From Ricordea florida (lineage: Eukaryota; Cnidaria; Anthozoa; Corallimorpharia; Ricordeidae), in contig OX453275.1 in NCBI GenBank assembly GCA_949710005.1, positions 8,044,981 to 8,108,980 of the forward strand: a stretch of DNA of 64,000 nucleotides. Direction: 5' to 3'. Position 1 is the stretch's first letter. Each line of letters begins with the position of its first letter. Shown piece by piece: positions 34,239 through 48,491 of the stretch. The position numbers and the translations under genes are program-made. Below the pieces are notes generated by a model. The model saw only the letters and a program-made list of their open reading frames with translations, did no database searches and was not told the DNA's origin.

Positions 34239-37064
34239 GTAAGTAACTTACATACATGTACTTTACTGGCTTGTCCCCACACAGGGTTTTCTTTAAGGCT
34301 TCAAGTAGCCGGAGTTTTTTGAAAAGTAGACGGTTGTGGGTTCAGAGGACCCATACGAAATGATACTAAGTAGTGTAGACCTGATAATGAAGCAATGAAA
34401 GTAGCCGGCGAAACCTGACAGAGAAGCCGACGAACGTCGCCGGCTGCCGGCTCTTATATACAACCCAGCCCACAGGGCTTTTCAGAGTCAATTTTCATGC
34501 ATAAAGAATGCATAATGCATAGAGAAACATATGATGTCTGTTGCCTCAGGGAACATTTAACTTTGTTTTCCACTGATTTTTCCCTTGGATATCGATGTTT
34601 CACAGGACTTCTTCTTGGGAAAAAAACAATTGGTTCCCCCCCAGAGCAGACATTAACTGAGTGCTTACAATGTTGTATTTTTAATATTCATGTATTATTC
34701 TTTTAAGACATACCCAATACAACTCGCCCTTTTTTTACCATGCAAGAATAAAATAACCCGGGTGCAGTTGTCTCGTATTTCCTTAAATTGCACACAGAGA
34801 AGGAAATAAGAGACCTTTGCTCGCAGGCTAGAATGAAAAAGAAAACAGTTCCATAACAGATGTTACTTACCTCACAGTCTCATGTTCAAATATTGATGGT
34901 GTAATGTCTGAGCTTGCAGCCTTTGGGATTTCAAAACTGTCACCTTCCTCTAAAATGTTACTGATAATGTACATGAAATATAAATAATGAACACATTAAA
35001 ATAATTTATGGGTTAGAAACATACTTTTTAATGAAAGGCAAGTCAAGAAGACAGCTTCATTAAGGTACAAGGTATTACTACCATTGTCTCACTAACACAC
35101 ACATTTAGGCCTGGCTTGTATTAAAGCGGCAGGAAAAGTACATTGATTGGAACACATGACGAAATTACTCACTCTAACAGATCATCTTCAGCTGTGGAAG
35201 GTGCAGGTTCAGTGCTTGACAGAGCCTGTTTATTAAGCACTTCAACCTTCTCATCTTGTTCTTGGACATACCTGATTTCACACGTAATAATAAAATAATA
35301 ATCAATCAGTGGCTAGATTCTATAAGCACAAGCAATCAATAATTTTTTTGTTCATAGAAAAAAGAAAAGCATGGAAAAAGCATGGAAAATGAAGTATGGG
35401 TTATCTGGAAATTTAGGCTAGTTTCCCACACAACCCCATAGTTTATCATTCACGCTTTATTCGCATTGTGGAATTTGTACAAATTTGTCAAGCTTTTCTG
35501 TCTTTAAGAACAAAGTGCTAGAGTTTTTATTAAAATAGATACTAAACTAGTTTAGCCGCACTTCTTCGCAGCCCTTATTTCTTATAATATTGCGATGTCG
35601 AGGTGGCCTCTCTTTATAAGCCTGGTGGTTTCCTAAGGTCTCCTCGCCTAACAACCTGCTGTATACTGTTAAATTTATTGTAAAAAATGCTAATAAATAA
35701 ATGATGATGATTGTTTAGGATAATGCACAGTCATGCAAAGACTTCTTCTTTTTCAAAGAATGATACAATATGGCTATGGCATAATGAAGTAGAGGGTAAA
35801 ATGGGAATCTGGGCAATATCTACCATAAAAAAATCATTGTGCATGAATCATAATGTAAGCTAAAATAGAACTCAAGGGCTACATCACCATATCACATTCG
35901 ATTTCATTATACATGCCGTAGCCAAACGGTTTGGTTCTTTGAAACAAGGGATGTTTTCATTTCCCTGGAGAAAACAGCTACAGCAAGCAGAATGAAGTAT
36001 GAGAGATACAGAGGTCTTCACACCTGAGGTACTGCAAAGTCCACACAAATTATTTAAGGCTAGATTTTGATATCACCCTTTACTCCATTACGTACATTGT
36101 AGCTAGACTGTTTCATTTTTTGAAAACAAGAAATGTTTGTTTGTGCACTTACCTAAACAATTCAGCTACAGCATACATAATGAAGTATGGGGTGATATGG
36201 ACATCTTGTCTTATGTAACTTTACACTCCAGTCGGGGATCAGTAAGTAGATTCTCCTTACAATATTCAGGAAAGCACATACATTGATCATCCAGTAAACA
36301 GAGACAAAATAACAATTTTAACAGCTCATAGACCCTTGACCAGTCAAATACTAACACATTCGAAGCAATTGCAGAATACCCGGCCACTTCATTTACGTTC
36401 TGGAGGCTATATTACAATGTACTCTATTGTTATTCATCAGTATGTAAATGAAGTGGCGGGTATTCTGCAATTTAGCCACAAACTCTCCCAAATTAGTAAA
36501 ACGTCACGTATTGTAGTGACAAGACTTTTGGGCTACATATAGGTATTACCCCATACTTCATTATGCATGCTGTAGCTGTATAGTGTAAGATAATGGACGT
36601 GAAAGAATTTCTTGTTTTAGAAGAACAAGTAATGCGGCTAGAGCATGCATAATGAAGTATGAGGTAATACGGAAACCTGCCATGTGTATATGGGCTTACA
36701 GACTGTGAGCCTCAAAACCGCAAGGCAGGCCAAGCAAAACTCCCAACAAATTTTGTACTTACAGTCCAGCAACTGATAAACACAGACTTCTTGCAACGGG
36801 AAAATGAAAAGTCCTTCTGTTCGGTAATGGATGAACACAGCAGCATGACATTTAATAAATCTTTCACTGATTCATGTGCTCAATAATTTTTGATTTACTT
36901 GAGCTTTATTTCATGTTTGTACAAGAGTTGTAATTCATATCAAGAAAGATTTCTCACCTAGAGGATTGATTCACACGTAAAGCTTCCCGGCAAATAAGCC
37001 CAATAAAAGCGTTCTTTTGCCACGACAAAGTACTTACAAGGAATCTGCCCCTTCGAGCAGCCAT
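33882..37064 (-). CDS. MRPS7: Mitochondrial ribosomal protein uS7m (MRPS7), C-terminal half missing
   Basis: Component of the mitochondrial small ribosomal subunit that binds the 3' major domain of the small rRNA. Exons 37064-36958, 35271-35173, 34960-34871 and 33945-33882 have GT-AG borders and matching phases. The start MAARRGRFLVSTLSW is basic with few acids, a plausible mitochondrial presequence. The diagnostic part is FEHETVRSKFVNCMMWDGKK followed by SLSQSILRK, which aligns with the VFEDPVISKFTNMMM...KVLARSLM region of animal MRPS7. About 120 residues are present, about half the family's length. The rest (the KGG.YQVP region and C-terminal helices) is not found before CHTF18. Exon 4 ends in a good GTATGT donor, so more exons are expected. 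Confidence 0.85.
34125..34257 (+). repeat. CATA microsatellite
   Basis: A CATACATA array with interruptions (GTAAGTAAGTACATACGTACATAGATGCATGCATGC). It lies in an MRPS7 intron. Confidence 0.95.
35550..35716 (+). mobile_element. LINE 3' tail fragment
   Basis: The sequence from TAGCCGCACTTCTTCGCAGC through GAGGTGGCCTC, TATAAGCCTGGTGGTTTCC and a terminal AATAAATGATGATGA matches the 3' end of the LINE copy at 55130-55740. No coding sequence is retained. It lies in an MRPS7 intron. Confidence 0.6.
35755..36675. repeat. Cluster of related palindromic elements
   Basis: At least three units of about 130 bp (35882-36016, 36066-36197, 36542-36673) each begin and end with inverted versions of ACCCCATACTTCATTATGCA. 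A further unit with different arms, AATTGCAGAATACCCGGCC, sits at 36368-36475. The units have diverged from one another. They look like MITE copies inserted side by side in MRPS7 intron 1. Confidence 0.75.
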
Positions 37065-40000
37065 CTTGGATTCAGGTTAACACTGGGAGGAGAGGGGCCT
37101 GGGAAGGAACGGGAATAATTCCTCTCCTCTCCCAAAGGTACAAGGAGAGTAGAAGGAACGTGTGAGGAAAGATGGACGACAAACAAGCAAAACGAATGGT
37201 AGAAACCGCGGAGAGGAAGGGTGGGTGGATTCTCTCTACATAAAAACGAGGCACTCAAGGTGAAATAGTTTATCTACAGTACATAATACTCCAGGTGAAT
37301 TCACAAGGCAACCTGGATCAAGCTAATTGATGTGCCACACCAGATACGAAAAACCACTTTAAAAAAAACACCGACTCTTAAGAGGTGGTCAAAAAATATG
37401 TGGAAACGTATTCCCCTTCTTCTGCTTAGGTACATGTCCATCACTAAAAAAATTAATATTACCGGTTATAGGGAAGGATTTTGTGAGATAAGTCTGCAAT
37501 AGGGTGGTAAAATTCAGCTGAAATAGGTCTTGTCTAGGCGACACATCCCCACCCAAAATTTCCCAAATTACCACCTCCCCCTCCCCACTTCCCTTATCCC
37601 CGGGGTAGAGCTTATTAGTTTGAATGAAGTAGTTTAGAAATCTGAAGGCAAAGGTGAAGAGATTGTCGGCGCATCTTTTTCGTTCAATGCCACGAGGAAG
37701 AAATCCGAGGTGAGACGAAGACCCTCTGTGGATAGGCAGTACCCTGTTATCAAAATAAAATGCTTTCAAAAGCTGTTGAGTTCTATTTTATTATCACTAC
37801 AAGCAGGAGCCCATCATGGCTCGTGCTACAAGCAAGAGCGCTAGTTGATAGTTTCCCACACAAGCTACCATACTTTAGATCTGTCATTGAACGTTCTACA
37901 AAGAAGTAACGAGGGCTCTGTCAGTGCCTTTGCAATTTCGATGAAAAGTTTAAATAAAGGTAATTATATGGTTTTGTTGAGGCTTCCTTAAACGCACAAA
38001 CTCGCATTGTATCAAATCATGCAACCTGAATATTAATGGCCAACGTTCTCACAACTTTTTCTGGTATAGATATCACCCCTGAGGGGGTAGTATAACTGCC
38101 ATACGTATGGGCTATGTAGGTATGTGCTGCTGTGAAGGGTATGGTGTTCAAGCAGGTACTCTAGCATAGGGTATATAAATCAGAGCATTTGGGTCTAGAA
38201 TAGGGTATAATTTTTCATGAAACTGACTTTATTGTCTTTATTCAATAAGGTTAACCTGAAATTTAGGACTTGATGGAAAAAGAAAACTGAACAAGTACAG
38301 GGCTCCTGCCAAGTATAAATAAATCTTTTTTGAGAGAGAGAAATGATTGTGGTTTTTTGTTTTGGCTAGACTGTGCTAGTGACCTCAGTTTCGGGAAAAC
38401 AGCTTCTCTAGGATAGGAGCGATTTGGGGGGTTTACTCTAGTATAGGGTAGCAAAATTCAGGTGAACCAGCTCAGGTATCGGCTTAAGATTCCAGGGCTC
38501 CAGCAGCACATCCCCACCCAGAAATTCCCAAAGTACGGGTACAAAATCAACAGTTGCAGGCTGTTTGGTTTGATCGAAACCCCTCTGAATACTGTTTATT
38601 TTTATGACTCAAATAGTAGATTTATACACATAGGCTACTTGTTAAGTACAACTTAAATATATCGATATATCTTAGAGAGTAAGAGACACAAAGACAATTT
38701 TTATTTTTAGACATTTTATGCCTGTACTATTAAAGCATATTGAAACATAAATCTGGCCACACAACAAATTTAAAAGTTATAAAATTCCATGCTTACAAGT
38801 GTAGTATTTCAGGGGTGATTTAATTACTAAAAGTAAATCTTGATACATTACTTACTAAATACCTCCATAGACCTTCTTTAGTCAACTACCTACTACACTG
38901 TTCTCAAGGGTGACTTGAGAGAAATCTTCAAAAGTGAAAGGAGCCTAAAACATTCAATCTAAATAATTGTTAGCCTTGGTTTAGATAGTAACACATCAAA
39001 AATTTAATATTAGCTTTGCCGTTATCTACTACCTTCTCTAAAAAAAGCTATTACTTAGTTGAAGTGTTTGAATACATAGGTATCTAGTTAAAACAATATT
39101 ACCTACATACTGATCCTATTTCAAGAGTGAATTACACACTGTTGTAAACACTCCTACCAAATGTATGAAACAAATATATAAAATATTTAATGGAGAAGTT
39201 ATAAATAAGTGAAATTGTGGTTAAATATGTGCACAATAAAATCTATAGATTACTGGTAACCACTTTCTATACAATTTTTTCAACCATTTATTGCATTAAC
39301 ATCGTCTTAATGCGATTAACAAAACATCTACAGTGTACCTTATTGTTACATATAATTATTTGTGACAACTCAATTTTGCGTCACTTAAATATCACGATTT
39401 ATCCAAACAGTGCATTAGGGAATAGTGCATAAGGGAAATAAATTTCATGAAAATAGTCAAAATACTGAATGGATATGCATTATGAAGCAGTAACAGTCTC
39501 AGAACTGACATGGCAGATTTTCATTTTTCATAGCAATTAAAAGCATCCAATGCATTGAACAACCCATATAACAAGAGCAAAACAGAAAACTGTTTGACAT
39601 GTTCCTTTGCAACAAATTAGAGTTACACAGGAGTACTATATGACACTGTTGAATACTTGCACTTACAGCTGAAGGACAATTGATTAAAAAATCAAAATAG
39701 CAGGGTGTTAAATTTTGGGAAAACTGTTTTTGTGGGACTTTAATGTTGTTTTTTTTTTGGGAATAGAGAAAATCACAAAATTAAAGTCCCGTGAAAATGG
39801 GCAAGAATAAGGTACATGTCAAAACAATAAACATTAAATGAAACTATTGTCTTGACCACACTCACATGTTGCATAACTACTGTCTTTGTGAAAGTAGCCG
39901 AACAATCCAAACAGCGCAGACCAATTAGTTACGTTTTAAAGTACCATAGATGTAGATTTAATTCATTGTATTCAAGATAAAACATAATCAAAGAGTGATC

Positions 40001-41610
40001 ATGAAGCCTTAGTGACAAAATTTCCTTTATATTCTACAATTTCCATGTCAAGTTCAATCCAGGTCACAGGTATTTATGGTATGTTTGACAAGAAATAAAT
40101 GGTTTTTAAGAAGGTATAATGATGTCATATATCCTAGCTAATTTATTGCTTTCTTAGAGGAACACTATGAAGGTTGTCTAATAACATAACAACAATAATA
40201 ATAATAATAAATAAATAAAGGTTAAAAATGGATGTTTTTCTTCACAAACATAACTGAGAGAGTACAAAATATACATGTACAAGACTTAGCTTGCACTGAA
40301 TTTGAAACCGTTTAATTTCAAAGCAAGAAAGTTTGTATTATCTTCTCTTGCATTTGTGAGTTAAATAGTCAATAATGAATTTTTGATTTTTGAGATATCC
40401 AGAACAGACAATTAGGTCTCCGTGAGAGTTACCCACCTCAGCTTTCGGTCTCTACACATAATTTGGGCTACCTTGCTCTAGCTATTAATATTTAATATCA
40501 CATTATATTAGATCAAATACCATATGCTCCAAACTGATAACTAAGCTGTAAGTACCATATACCACAAATACTTTATAAGCCACCCCCCTCAAAAAGACAC
40601 ACATCGTCTAAAAAGCAAACTCCTCTTTAACCCCTTAAGCCCTAAGTGGTCTCCCTGTGACAAGTAAAATCATCTGGTGTTAGCCTAGTAAAATTGATAG
40701 TCACTCTTAGGGCTTAAAGGGTTAAAACACCCCCTCCCCAGAAGAAAAAATACCATGCACGATTGGAGGGGTGTGTGGAGTAAACAAAATTAAGTGACTC
40801 TTGACCTAGAATTAAATTCTCCCTTCAGTTTCCTAGCAAATACAGGGTAAATTGGAAGGAGAATTGATGAGTTGATCAGTGGTTACTTGGGGCTTTATTC
40901 CAGGCACTCTTCAATTTCCTGATGGGATTAAGTACAATGATTATTTTCTTTACATCTAAGCAAATCAGTTTGTGACCTTCAGGTACCATCGATTCAGGGA
41001 ATGACTACCATGAAATCATAAGTTCCAAGAGTTTGGCCAGCATCCTAGTTATGTTTAATATGGTAAATTACTGTATATTCTCGTTGTTTCTGAATAAATA
41101 TGCCACACAGCTCTATTAGGCTGCCCTCTTTTACAAGCCACTCCCCAAAGGCACCTTAGAAAAATAAGGCATTTAGTACATATATACCATTTACTAACCA
41201 TGTTCAAGGTCTGTACTGTAAGTTATGGACCAAGTTTTTTTCAGCTCAGATTTATGGCCCAAACGAGAAAGACGCAGGCCATAAATCCAAGTGGGAAAAA
41301 ATGAGGATCTGCAACTTACAGGATGAACCAAGAAAATGAGGTTTGTAAGATATTTATTATATCTCTGGAGACATTTTGGCAACCAAAACAATCTCTTGAA
41401 TTTAGCGGGCTGTATAGTGAAGTACGGCCCGCTATATTAACCAATCACAGTGCATGTACAAACTGAGAGATACAATAAAGCTGGCTTTATATAGGATTTG
41501 TGGTATCTACTACTTACAGCATGCAAACCAGTGTGTGTCAGATAAGTAATTGATCATTCTAGATCTTATCAAAGTCCACTTGACCCAGCTTTGAATAGGA
41601 TTGAGCTGCT
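37065..41610. other. Intergenic region between tetraspanin and MRPS7
   Basis: No host gene is recognised. Two diverged direct copies of one repeat lie at about 37495-37570 and 38450-38535 (ACATCCCCACCC...AATTCCCAAA), and the surrounding DNA has repeated TAGGGTA phrases (38090-38460). The rest is AT-rich. A 97-bp fold-back element at 40628-40724 is listed separately. Confidence 0.5.
40628..40724. mobile_element. 97-bp MITE, TAACCCCTTAAGCCCTAAG ends
   Basis: The ends TAACCCCTTAAGCCCTAAG and CTTAGGGCTTAAAGGGTTA are complementary. The interior TCTCCCTGTGACAAGTAAAA occurs, inverted, next to a half-element in both copies of the segmental duplication (117-173 and 57796-57857), so the family is spread through the window. 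Confidence 0.75.
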
Positions 41611-44600
41611 TCACGACTTCAAGAACTTCCTCTCCACATATATGACAGTCACCAAAAAGGCAATCTAAATAAGATACAACAGATGAGAGTATAGTGAGTT
41701 ACAGTTTAATTACACTAACCTGAATACATATCAAGCAAGAAATGAAACTAGGATTTATTAAATTTGTTAACTGTCTCGTCAAAATCATAATTTTTTCCCA
41801 ATAAAATTAATACTTTTCTTATTGAATCATCAGAGAACCAAAATCACAAACCACTTCTTACAATACATAGCAATATGGAAAATACAATGCTAAGTTAGTT
41901 AATAATACATGTACAACATACACGAAGACAGTTAACAATACATGTAGAACATATGTCCTGCAACACTTCCTCTGCTTTCTATTTAACACTTTGACTATCA
42001 AAAATCTGACTCTGAATTGCATGGGACCATTAGTGTCACTAGACCTATTGGAACCAGAAATGAAGAAACCTGATTGGCCGATTTTAGTTATTAGCCTTCA
42101 GCTGTGAGAGAGCAGCCCATTACCAGGCTCCAACTCTTGGACTGCTCTAGACTAGTTGTGTAATAAGGCCTTGCTACTAAGCTGTCTGCAATCTTATTTT
42201 AATGAGAAAAAACTAACATGAAGTTTAACACACCTCAATTAATCCTGCAATGACTCCTCCCAATGCAACAATCAACAGGTGCTTGGTAACAGAACTTTTA
42301 TTTTTTTCCAAACATCCCTGGATTAAAGAGCAATATTTGTTAAAAACAAAAATTGAGTCATACAATTTTAGTCAGTGAGAATTTGATTTTGAATACATGT
42401 AGCTCATATACAGTAGAGATCAAGCAGAAAAAATATCTAGTGCGATTCAAAAGACAAACTAAGGTCAGATTTACCTCTTTGTTAATATTTGCTTCTTCAA
42501 ACTCAAAACCACAACCATGTTTGTCCTCTTTACAGCAGCTGTCAGGAACTTTGTCATATCTCTTTCCTCCATACTGTGTATTGCGCCAGTCAGCATAGTT
42601 TATCACTCCACAACATTTGTCCTGTGTATGTAGCAGATAATAATGTTATTATTTACACAGTGGCTAAGAACATGGTCAAACTTTCATTTAATCTCTTTTA
42701 TTATGAGAAATGACAAGTTCAATGAAATTCTCTACTGCTAGTATCTGTCAGACAATCATGAAAATTAGTATATTATACTACTAATATATAAAAATTTTGT
42801 TTGGCTGACGAGTGAATTCCATGTTAAATTTGATATTGGTTTTTCAAGTGAAATTTAGCATGGAAATCCCAAGTCTGGCAATTAACTTTTTTTGAAAGGA
42901 AATCAAGAGTACTTGTTGCTTTGTTGCCCTGTCAATCTTTTCCCTCCGTGTGAAAAAGAAGCATAATAGCACAATTCCATGCTACATGTAAATACTCTTG
43001 TTTCACTTACTAAGCCAATCATAATGCTAGTTTTCTTTGACATAAGGTATAAAAATCTAATTAATGTTGGATATTTTTTTGGTCTTCTTAAAAACTCCAA
43101 TCAAATGCAAACAAAGCTTACCTTGGACTGCAATCTGTCAATGTTAGCCAAGGTTTCATATTTTCCAGTAATGCCATATTTTTTAAGTTTATCTATCAAG
43201 TCACCCTCCATCTGCGAATTTACCTGGTTTACATTGAAAAAAAAAGAAACAAACGGAAGAAAAATAATCACATAAAGTAGCTTTTAAAAGCCATCTGAAT
43301 CTTTGTACATGTAGTATGTCACCGTGTAACAAATTATATTGTTATAACCTAGTTATTTTGTGTTATACTTCCGTTTCCTGGCCTTACATCATCTTCCACT
43401 TGAGGGACCATGTTTTCTGGTTTTGCTGATACAGGACATCGATTTTGAGGGAGCTTGCGATTAAAACACAAGTTGAGTTCTACATGTAGACCTCTTTCTT
43501 AGTTCCTTTTTCTGACAAGTGAAGAACAATACACATTGTATACATCTAGATACAATGTAAATTGCTTTTCAAATTGCAACTCAATCATTTTTAACTCATT
43601 TCCATACGCCCAAAAATCAAGCAAATTAATGACGGACATTTCATTTTTATTTAATATCTCCACAGATATTTACAGCAGTGATCAAAGATATACCTCATTT
43701 TGTAGGGTACAAAATAGGCTTTCCAAAGATGTATATTTCACATTCAAGTAGGCAATAATATTTTCCCAAAAAATTTAGCATTTTGCCAAATTTACACAAC
43801 GTATGCATACAATTTGCATATAAATCCCCATAAACCAAGACGCCAGCCAAGTGCTGAAAAAAGTTAAGGGAAAAAAGTTCTCTTTTTTATCTGGTATCAT
43901 TTCTTTCAAATCTGCTTGAAAAATAGCAAATACAGAATTTAATACAATTTAATTTCTATAAGCCATTTTTACAAACAAAAAATCGATAAAAGTTTGTTTT
44001 TCAAAATTTCTGGGGAGCTATATCCATATGGGAATGTCCATCAGAAAATGATGTCAAATGATAGGGAAAACCCTCCTCCTTAACCCTTCCTCGCGCTCTA
44101 AAATCAGAATTTAAAAATTTGTCATGCATCTGTCACTAATGCACCTATCAATGTAAACCCCGTGGGGGAGGAGTGCGGACAAGGGGTGGGGATTTGACCA
44201 AGGAGCAAAAATTCTGGTCAATTGCCCAAGGGTGGGGCAGCATATGTTCATCAAATGTAGTCAAAATCCCCACCCAGGGGCAAAGTACCAAATAAAAGAC
44301 AAGCTATGCACATACCTTTAATAACTTGTGACTTAGATGGCCTATGAAGTAGCAGATAAATATTGGTAAAAAACTCACCTTCTCCGAAACCCACGCCATT
44401 CCAAAGTCAAGAAAGACGATGCCAGGTAACCACGCTTTGTCTTGGCCCCAGTCTCTCTGCCGAACAAATCAAATGTCCCGACCCCCGAGCAAAGGTACTC
44501 GATCAAACCTCCCACTGAGGAGATGGATTCCTTGGTCAAATCCCCACCTCTTGCCCGCACTCCCCCCCCCCCCACGGGGTTTACACTGATAGGTGCATAA

Positions 44601-47600
44601 AGCATACAAGCTAAAATTCATCAGGTAATTGGGTGCGTTCATTTACTTCCTGTGTGCAAAATTTGGAAGCAATAGGAAGTAACGTAATATTTTGGTGAGT
44701 TTTCTAAATCATGAGTCATATATGAATCAATGATCGTGAGTTGGATGGCAAAGAGTTAGAACCAAATTATTAGAACCTTAATTTTTTTTCTGGCAACTGC
44801 TAATGAAGTTTTGAGTGCCATATGTACCACGGAAGTAGCATATTTTCAAACAACCTTCCTCCTTGAAACTTCAGTGTCAACTAAAATAATTATTATAATA
44901 TACTGTAAAGTGATAAACACTTTACAAGGTATTCACTGATACTAAATCAATAATTACGGAACGTGAATGAGATCTTACAATTACCTTTTTTATGTAAACA
45001 AAACCAAGGATTCCTGCAACAACAGCTAAAAGGGCTGCCAATGCAAGAACTACTACAAACTAAAAAATGGAAGAAGATAGTCAGATATGTTAATTAATAT
45101 TAATAAAAATAATAGTTGTTTTAATTTATAATAACATAAATAATTTTTTAATAAAAAATTGTGATCTTTATATTCATGGAACATAATTATGAAATCACAT
45201 TGTGTGAAAACAGTGAAAGGCAGCCATAACTCCTGTGCAGATCAATGAGACATCACCAGTTTGATTGAAAGAAAATTAAGTTCGATAAACGATAATAATT
45301 ACTCAATGATACAGCACACACATGCCTCATCAAGGGTTTTTTAGAGAACATTTAATGATAAATTCATCTAGAAAACACAAAGCAGGCCTTCTGATAGGGT
45401 GCGATAAAAAATAGCAAATTTTTGAATACGTTTCTGTTTTATACGAAACAATTTTATTGTGCAAAACACCAAGCTAAAATGAAACACGATGTTGACGTCT
45501 GTCGGCACACGTGCTGTGCAAACCTAACATTGTCTGTGATAAAAAAATGTAAGAATACTCAACGCATCAGCGAAATATTCCTAGCTAGCACTGCCTTAAG
45601 TTGTGGAGTATATTCCCGTTTCAAGCGATTTTTTAGACCAAGTAGAACCCGAGATAATAAATAAATGTTTTAGTGATCTGTTCAATTCATGGCGCCGCAT
45701 AATTTAAGTGCAAGGCGATAAAAATATAATTGTCGGCACGCGTGTAAACAAAACACTGACAACGATAGAAATAACACCAAAATACTCGACGCATCAGAGA
45801 AAAATTAACAGTTAGCACGGCCTTCATTTAAAAGTATATTTTCCCGTTTCTAGCGATTTCAGACCCAGAGATATCGCTTTTTGAGGAAATTGCGAACCGA
45901 ATTTTACAAGTTTGTTCAATTCTCAATGAAAATCGAAAACAATGGTTGTGAAAACTTGCTAATAGCACACTGAAAAGTATTTTGTTAAACAAAAACAATG
46001 AATAAAGTTTTCTTCGATTCTAATAATTATGGAAGGCTGACTCAATAAGTTTTAAAAACATCTATCATTTACGATAAGTGTTTCTACGAGTCAATTACGA
46101 GTACAATTTGAGCTCGTATTTAAAACTACGAGTTCAATTAAAAAATGCATGAAAGGCTCAGAGCAATTTTCAAATCGCTCCATCGCTTCAAATTTTGTGA
46201 GGTATCTAACTATTTTGCATAACTTTCTTTTGTTTTTGTGTGCAGGTTATCTACAAGTGCGTATAATATGACGATTCTTTTTTTTTACAATAACTGAGCG
46301 AATTCTCGCGCGCTGATTGGCTAATTTTTATCATCAATAAGAGTACAGACACATAAAATTTTAATTTATGCAAGGTTTTTTCGCGTGATAAGTGAGCTGT
46401 CAAACAGTCAGATTTTTACCCAATCAAATTGTATTACGTGTTGTCAAGCCAATGAGAAGGCAAGAAAAGTTATTGTGAATAGTTGCGCCCTGATTGCGTC
46501 AATTTAAATAAAATTCAGCATTTTTCGAGTTTACTTGCTGTTTACTTGCGTTTTCTTTTCATTTAAGTCTTCATTCGACCTTTTTCGCGTTTTGTTATTG
46601 TAAAAAACAAATTGACGTCCGTTTTTTATGCGTCTGTCCTCTTATTGATGATAAATGGCGTCATAACATTGTCAAAGTTTGTTGTAGATCCACTCGCCTA
46701 TCGGCTCGTGGATCTACAACACTTTGACAATGTTATGACGCAATTTATCATCAATAAGAGGACAGACGCATAAAAAACGGAGGTCAATTTGTTAATTCTC
46801 CTTTTGGCAAAAATCAACGGTTAGGGGTAATCTGCCGTGCGAGTAAACGGCCGGAGATTACAGCCATTCAGATTGGCTAATCTGAACAAGGGGCGTGTTT
46901 GTGTCACATCAATTGGCGAAGAATGACACTCGTACCAGGTCCTTCACATCCAAAATAAGGCCTTAGAGGCTGTCCGCGTAAGAACGGAGAAGGCAGTTTT
47001 CGGACCTTTTCCGATTTGGCTGACTTTTTCAGTGAAAGTCAGCCATTATGTCCCATGTACAAATATCACATTTGTTTGGATCAATTCGATTTATTTCATT
47101 TTTTGCGAGGCGGTTTCTGAGACAACTTCAGTGTTGCCAGATTTGCCTTCCGACACACTCAGATTTAGCCCTATACTTAGGGAGCTGCCAAACTAGAACT
47201 TTTTCACGAAACAAGCTGAATTTTTCACATATTCAAGTTTAATCTCTCCTTAATACTTGACATGTAATACAGAAAAACTTGGAACAAGTTTGACCGAACA
47301 AAAAGGCTTTGAAAATAACCTCTGTCACAATACAAAATAAGCGAAACATGACATACCTTTAGTTGAGTAGTATTTTCTCCAATGTGGCACCAAAGTTAAG
47401 GTAAACTGAATCATGACACGAAAGTACTAGGGCCAGACTAGTGATTTACAGAATAAAATCTGTGGGCACTCTACACCCTGCGTTGTAGGAAATTGCGCTA
47501 AATTCCCAAATCTGCGCCATTTTGCTGTACGCTTACATTTCGGCGGTACGACCGATAGACTAATTGTCTAACTAAAAACGCTTTGGACCTTAAGTTAACA

Positions 47601-48448
47601 TCAACAGTCCGCCTCATTAGTTGCAAATAAACATTTTTGGTTGTTTTTGCCGTTGTTTACAACAGATGCAACTGTCCGTAACAGTGCTATGAAACCAAGG
47701 ACTGATATCCGATCAGCGTCACAAATATGCAAATTGACTGAAAACCCGATGTCTGTTTGTTCCTCATGAAAAAACCTTTTTAGGGTTCATTTCCAGGAAA
47801 TTGGATTCATTTTTACCTGAAAAAATTGCTTTTAGACTCTACGTGAACGTTCTTTGAAAAATTTTGCCCTTTTTGCCCAATGCACTGCATTTTGTTTTTC
47901 TGCTCAATCCTGTCAATTTCATTTTGCATTCCAACTCAATTACAACATTGCCGCAACTCGGTCTTCAAATAAATCGGTAGTTATGCTGATTTCTTTTAAG
48001 CATAGCTGGTTTTTCCATTCATGAGTGGCTTAATGTTTTCTTTTTTATGTTTATATGTCTTGGTCCAGGTTTTGAGCTGTTTCATTTTTGGTAACGCAAC
48101 ATTACAACATTACCGCAACGTGGTCTTCAAATAAATCATACTGCTTTCTTTTAAATAAACAATCGTCTTTTCTCATATTAAAACAACTCCATTTGGTGCT
48201 CGATAAAGAACCTTTTCTTGGAGTAAAGGAGATATTAATTCTTCTGTCTCTTTTTAGTGGGAGTACAAAACTGCTTCTTTGGCCGTAATTTAATTACATG
48301 AAAACGACTTTGAAAAGTTCATTTTTCTCCGAATTGTCGTGATGCACAGACCTGTGTTTGTCTGAAAGCAATTTTTTCCGTTCTTACGCGGACAGCCTCT
48401 TAAACTTCGAATGAATATGAAATCGACGGTGAAAAAGTCTTACTAGCC

Positions 48449-48491
<43 letters not shown>

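Noticed and set aside
36066..36197. Candidate MRPS7 exon with TPYFIMYAVAELF
   Set aside because: MRPS7 exon 1 (37064-36958) joins exon 2 (35271) directly in the correct phase, and the candidate lies inside a repeated palindromic element.
37389..37769. 126-residue minus-strand frame
   Set aside because: It overlaps one copy of a diverged direct repeat (also at 38450-38535) and shows no domain.
42903..43751. Short frames in tetraspanin introns
   Set aside because: They lack domains and splice logic, and the tetraspanin is complete without them.
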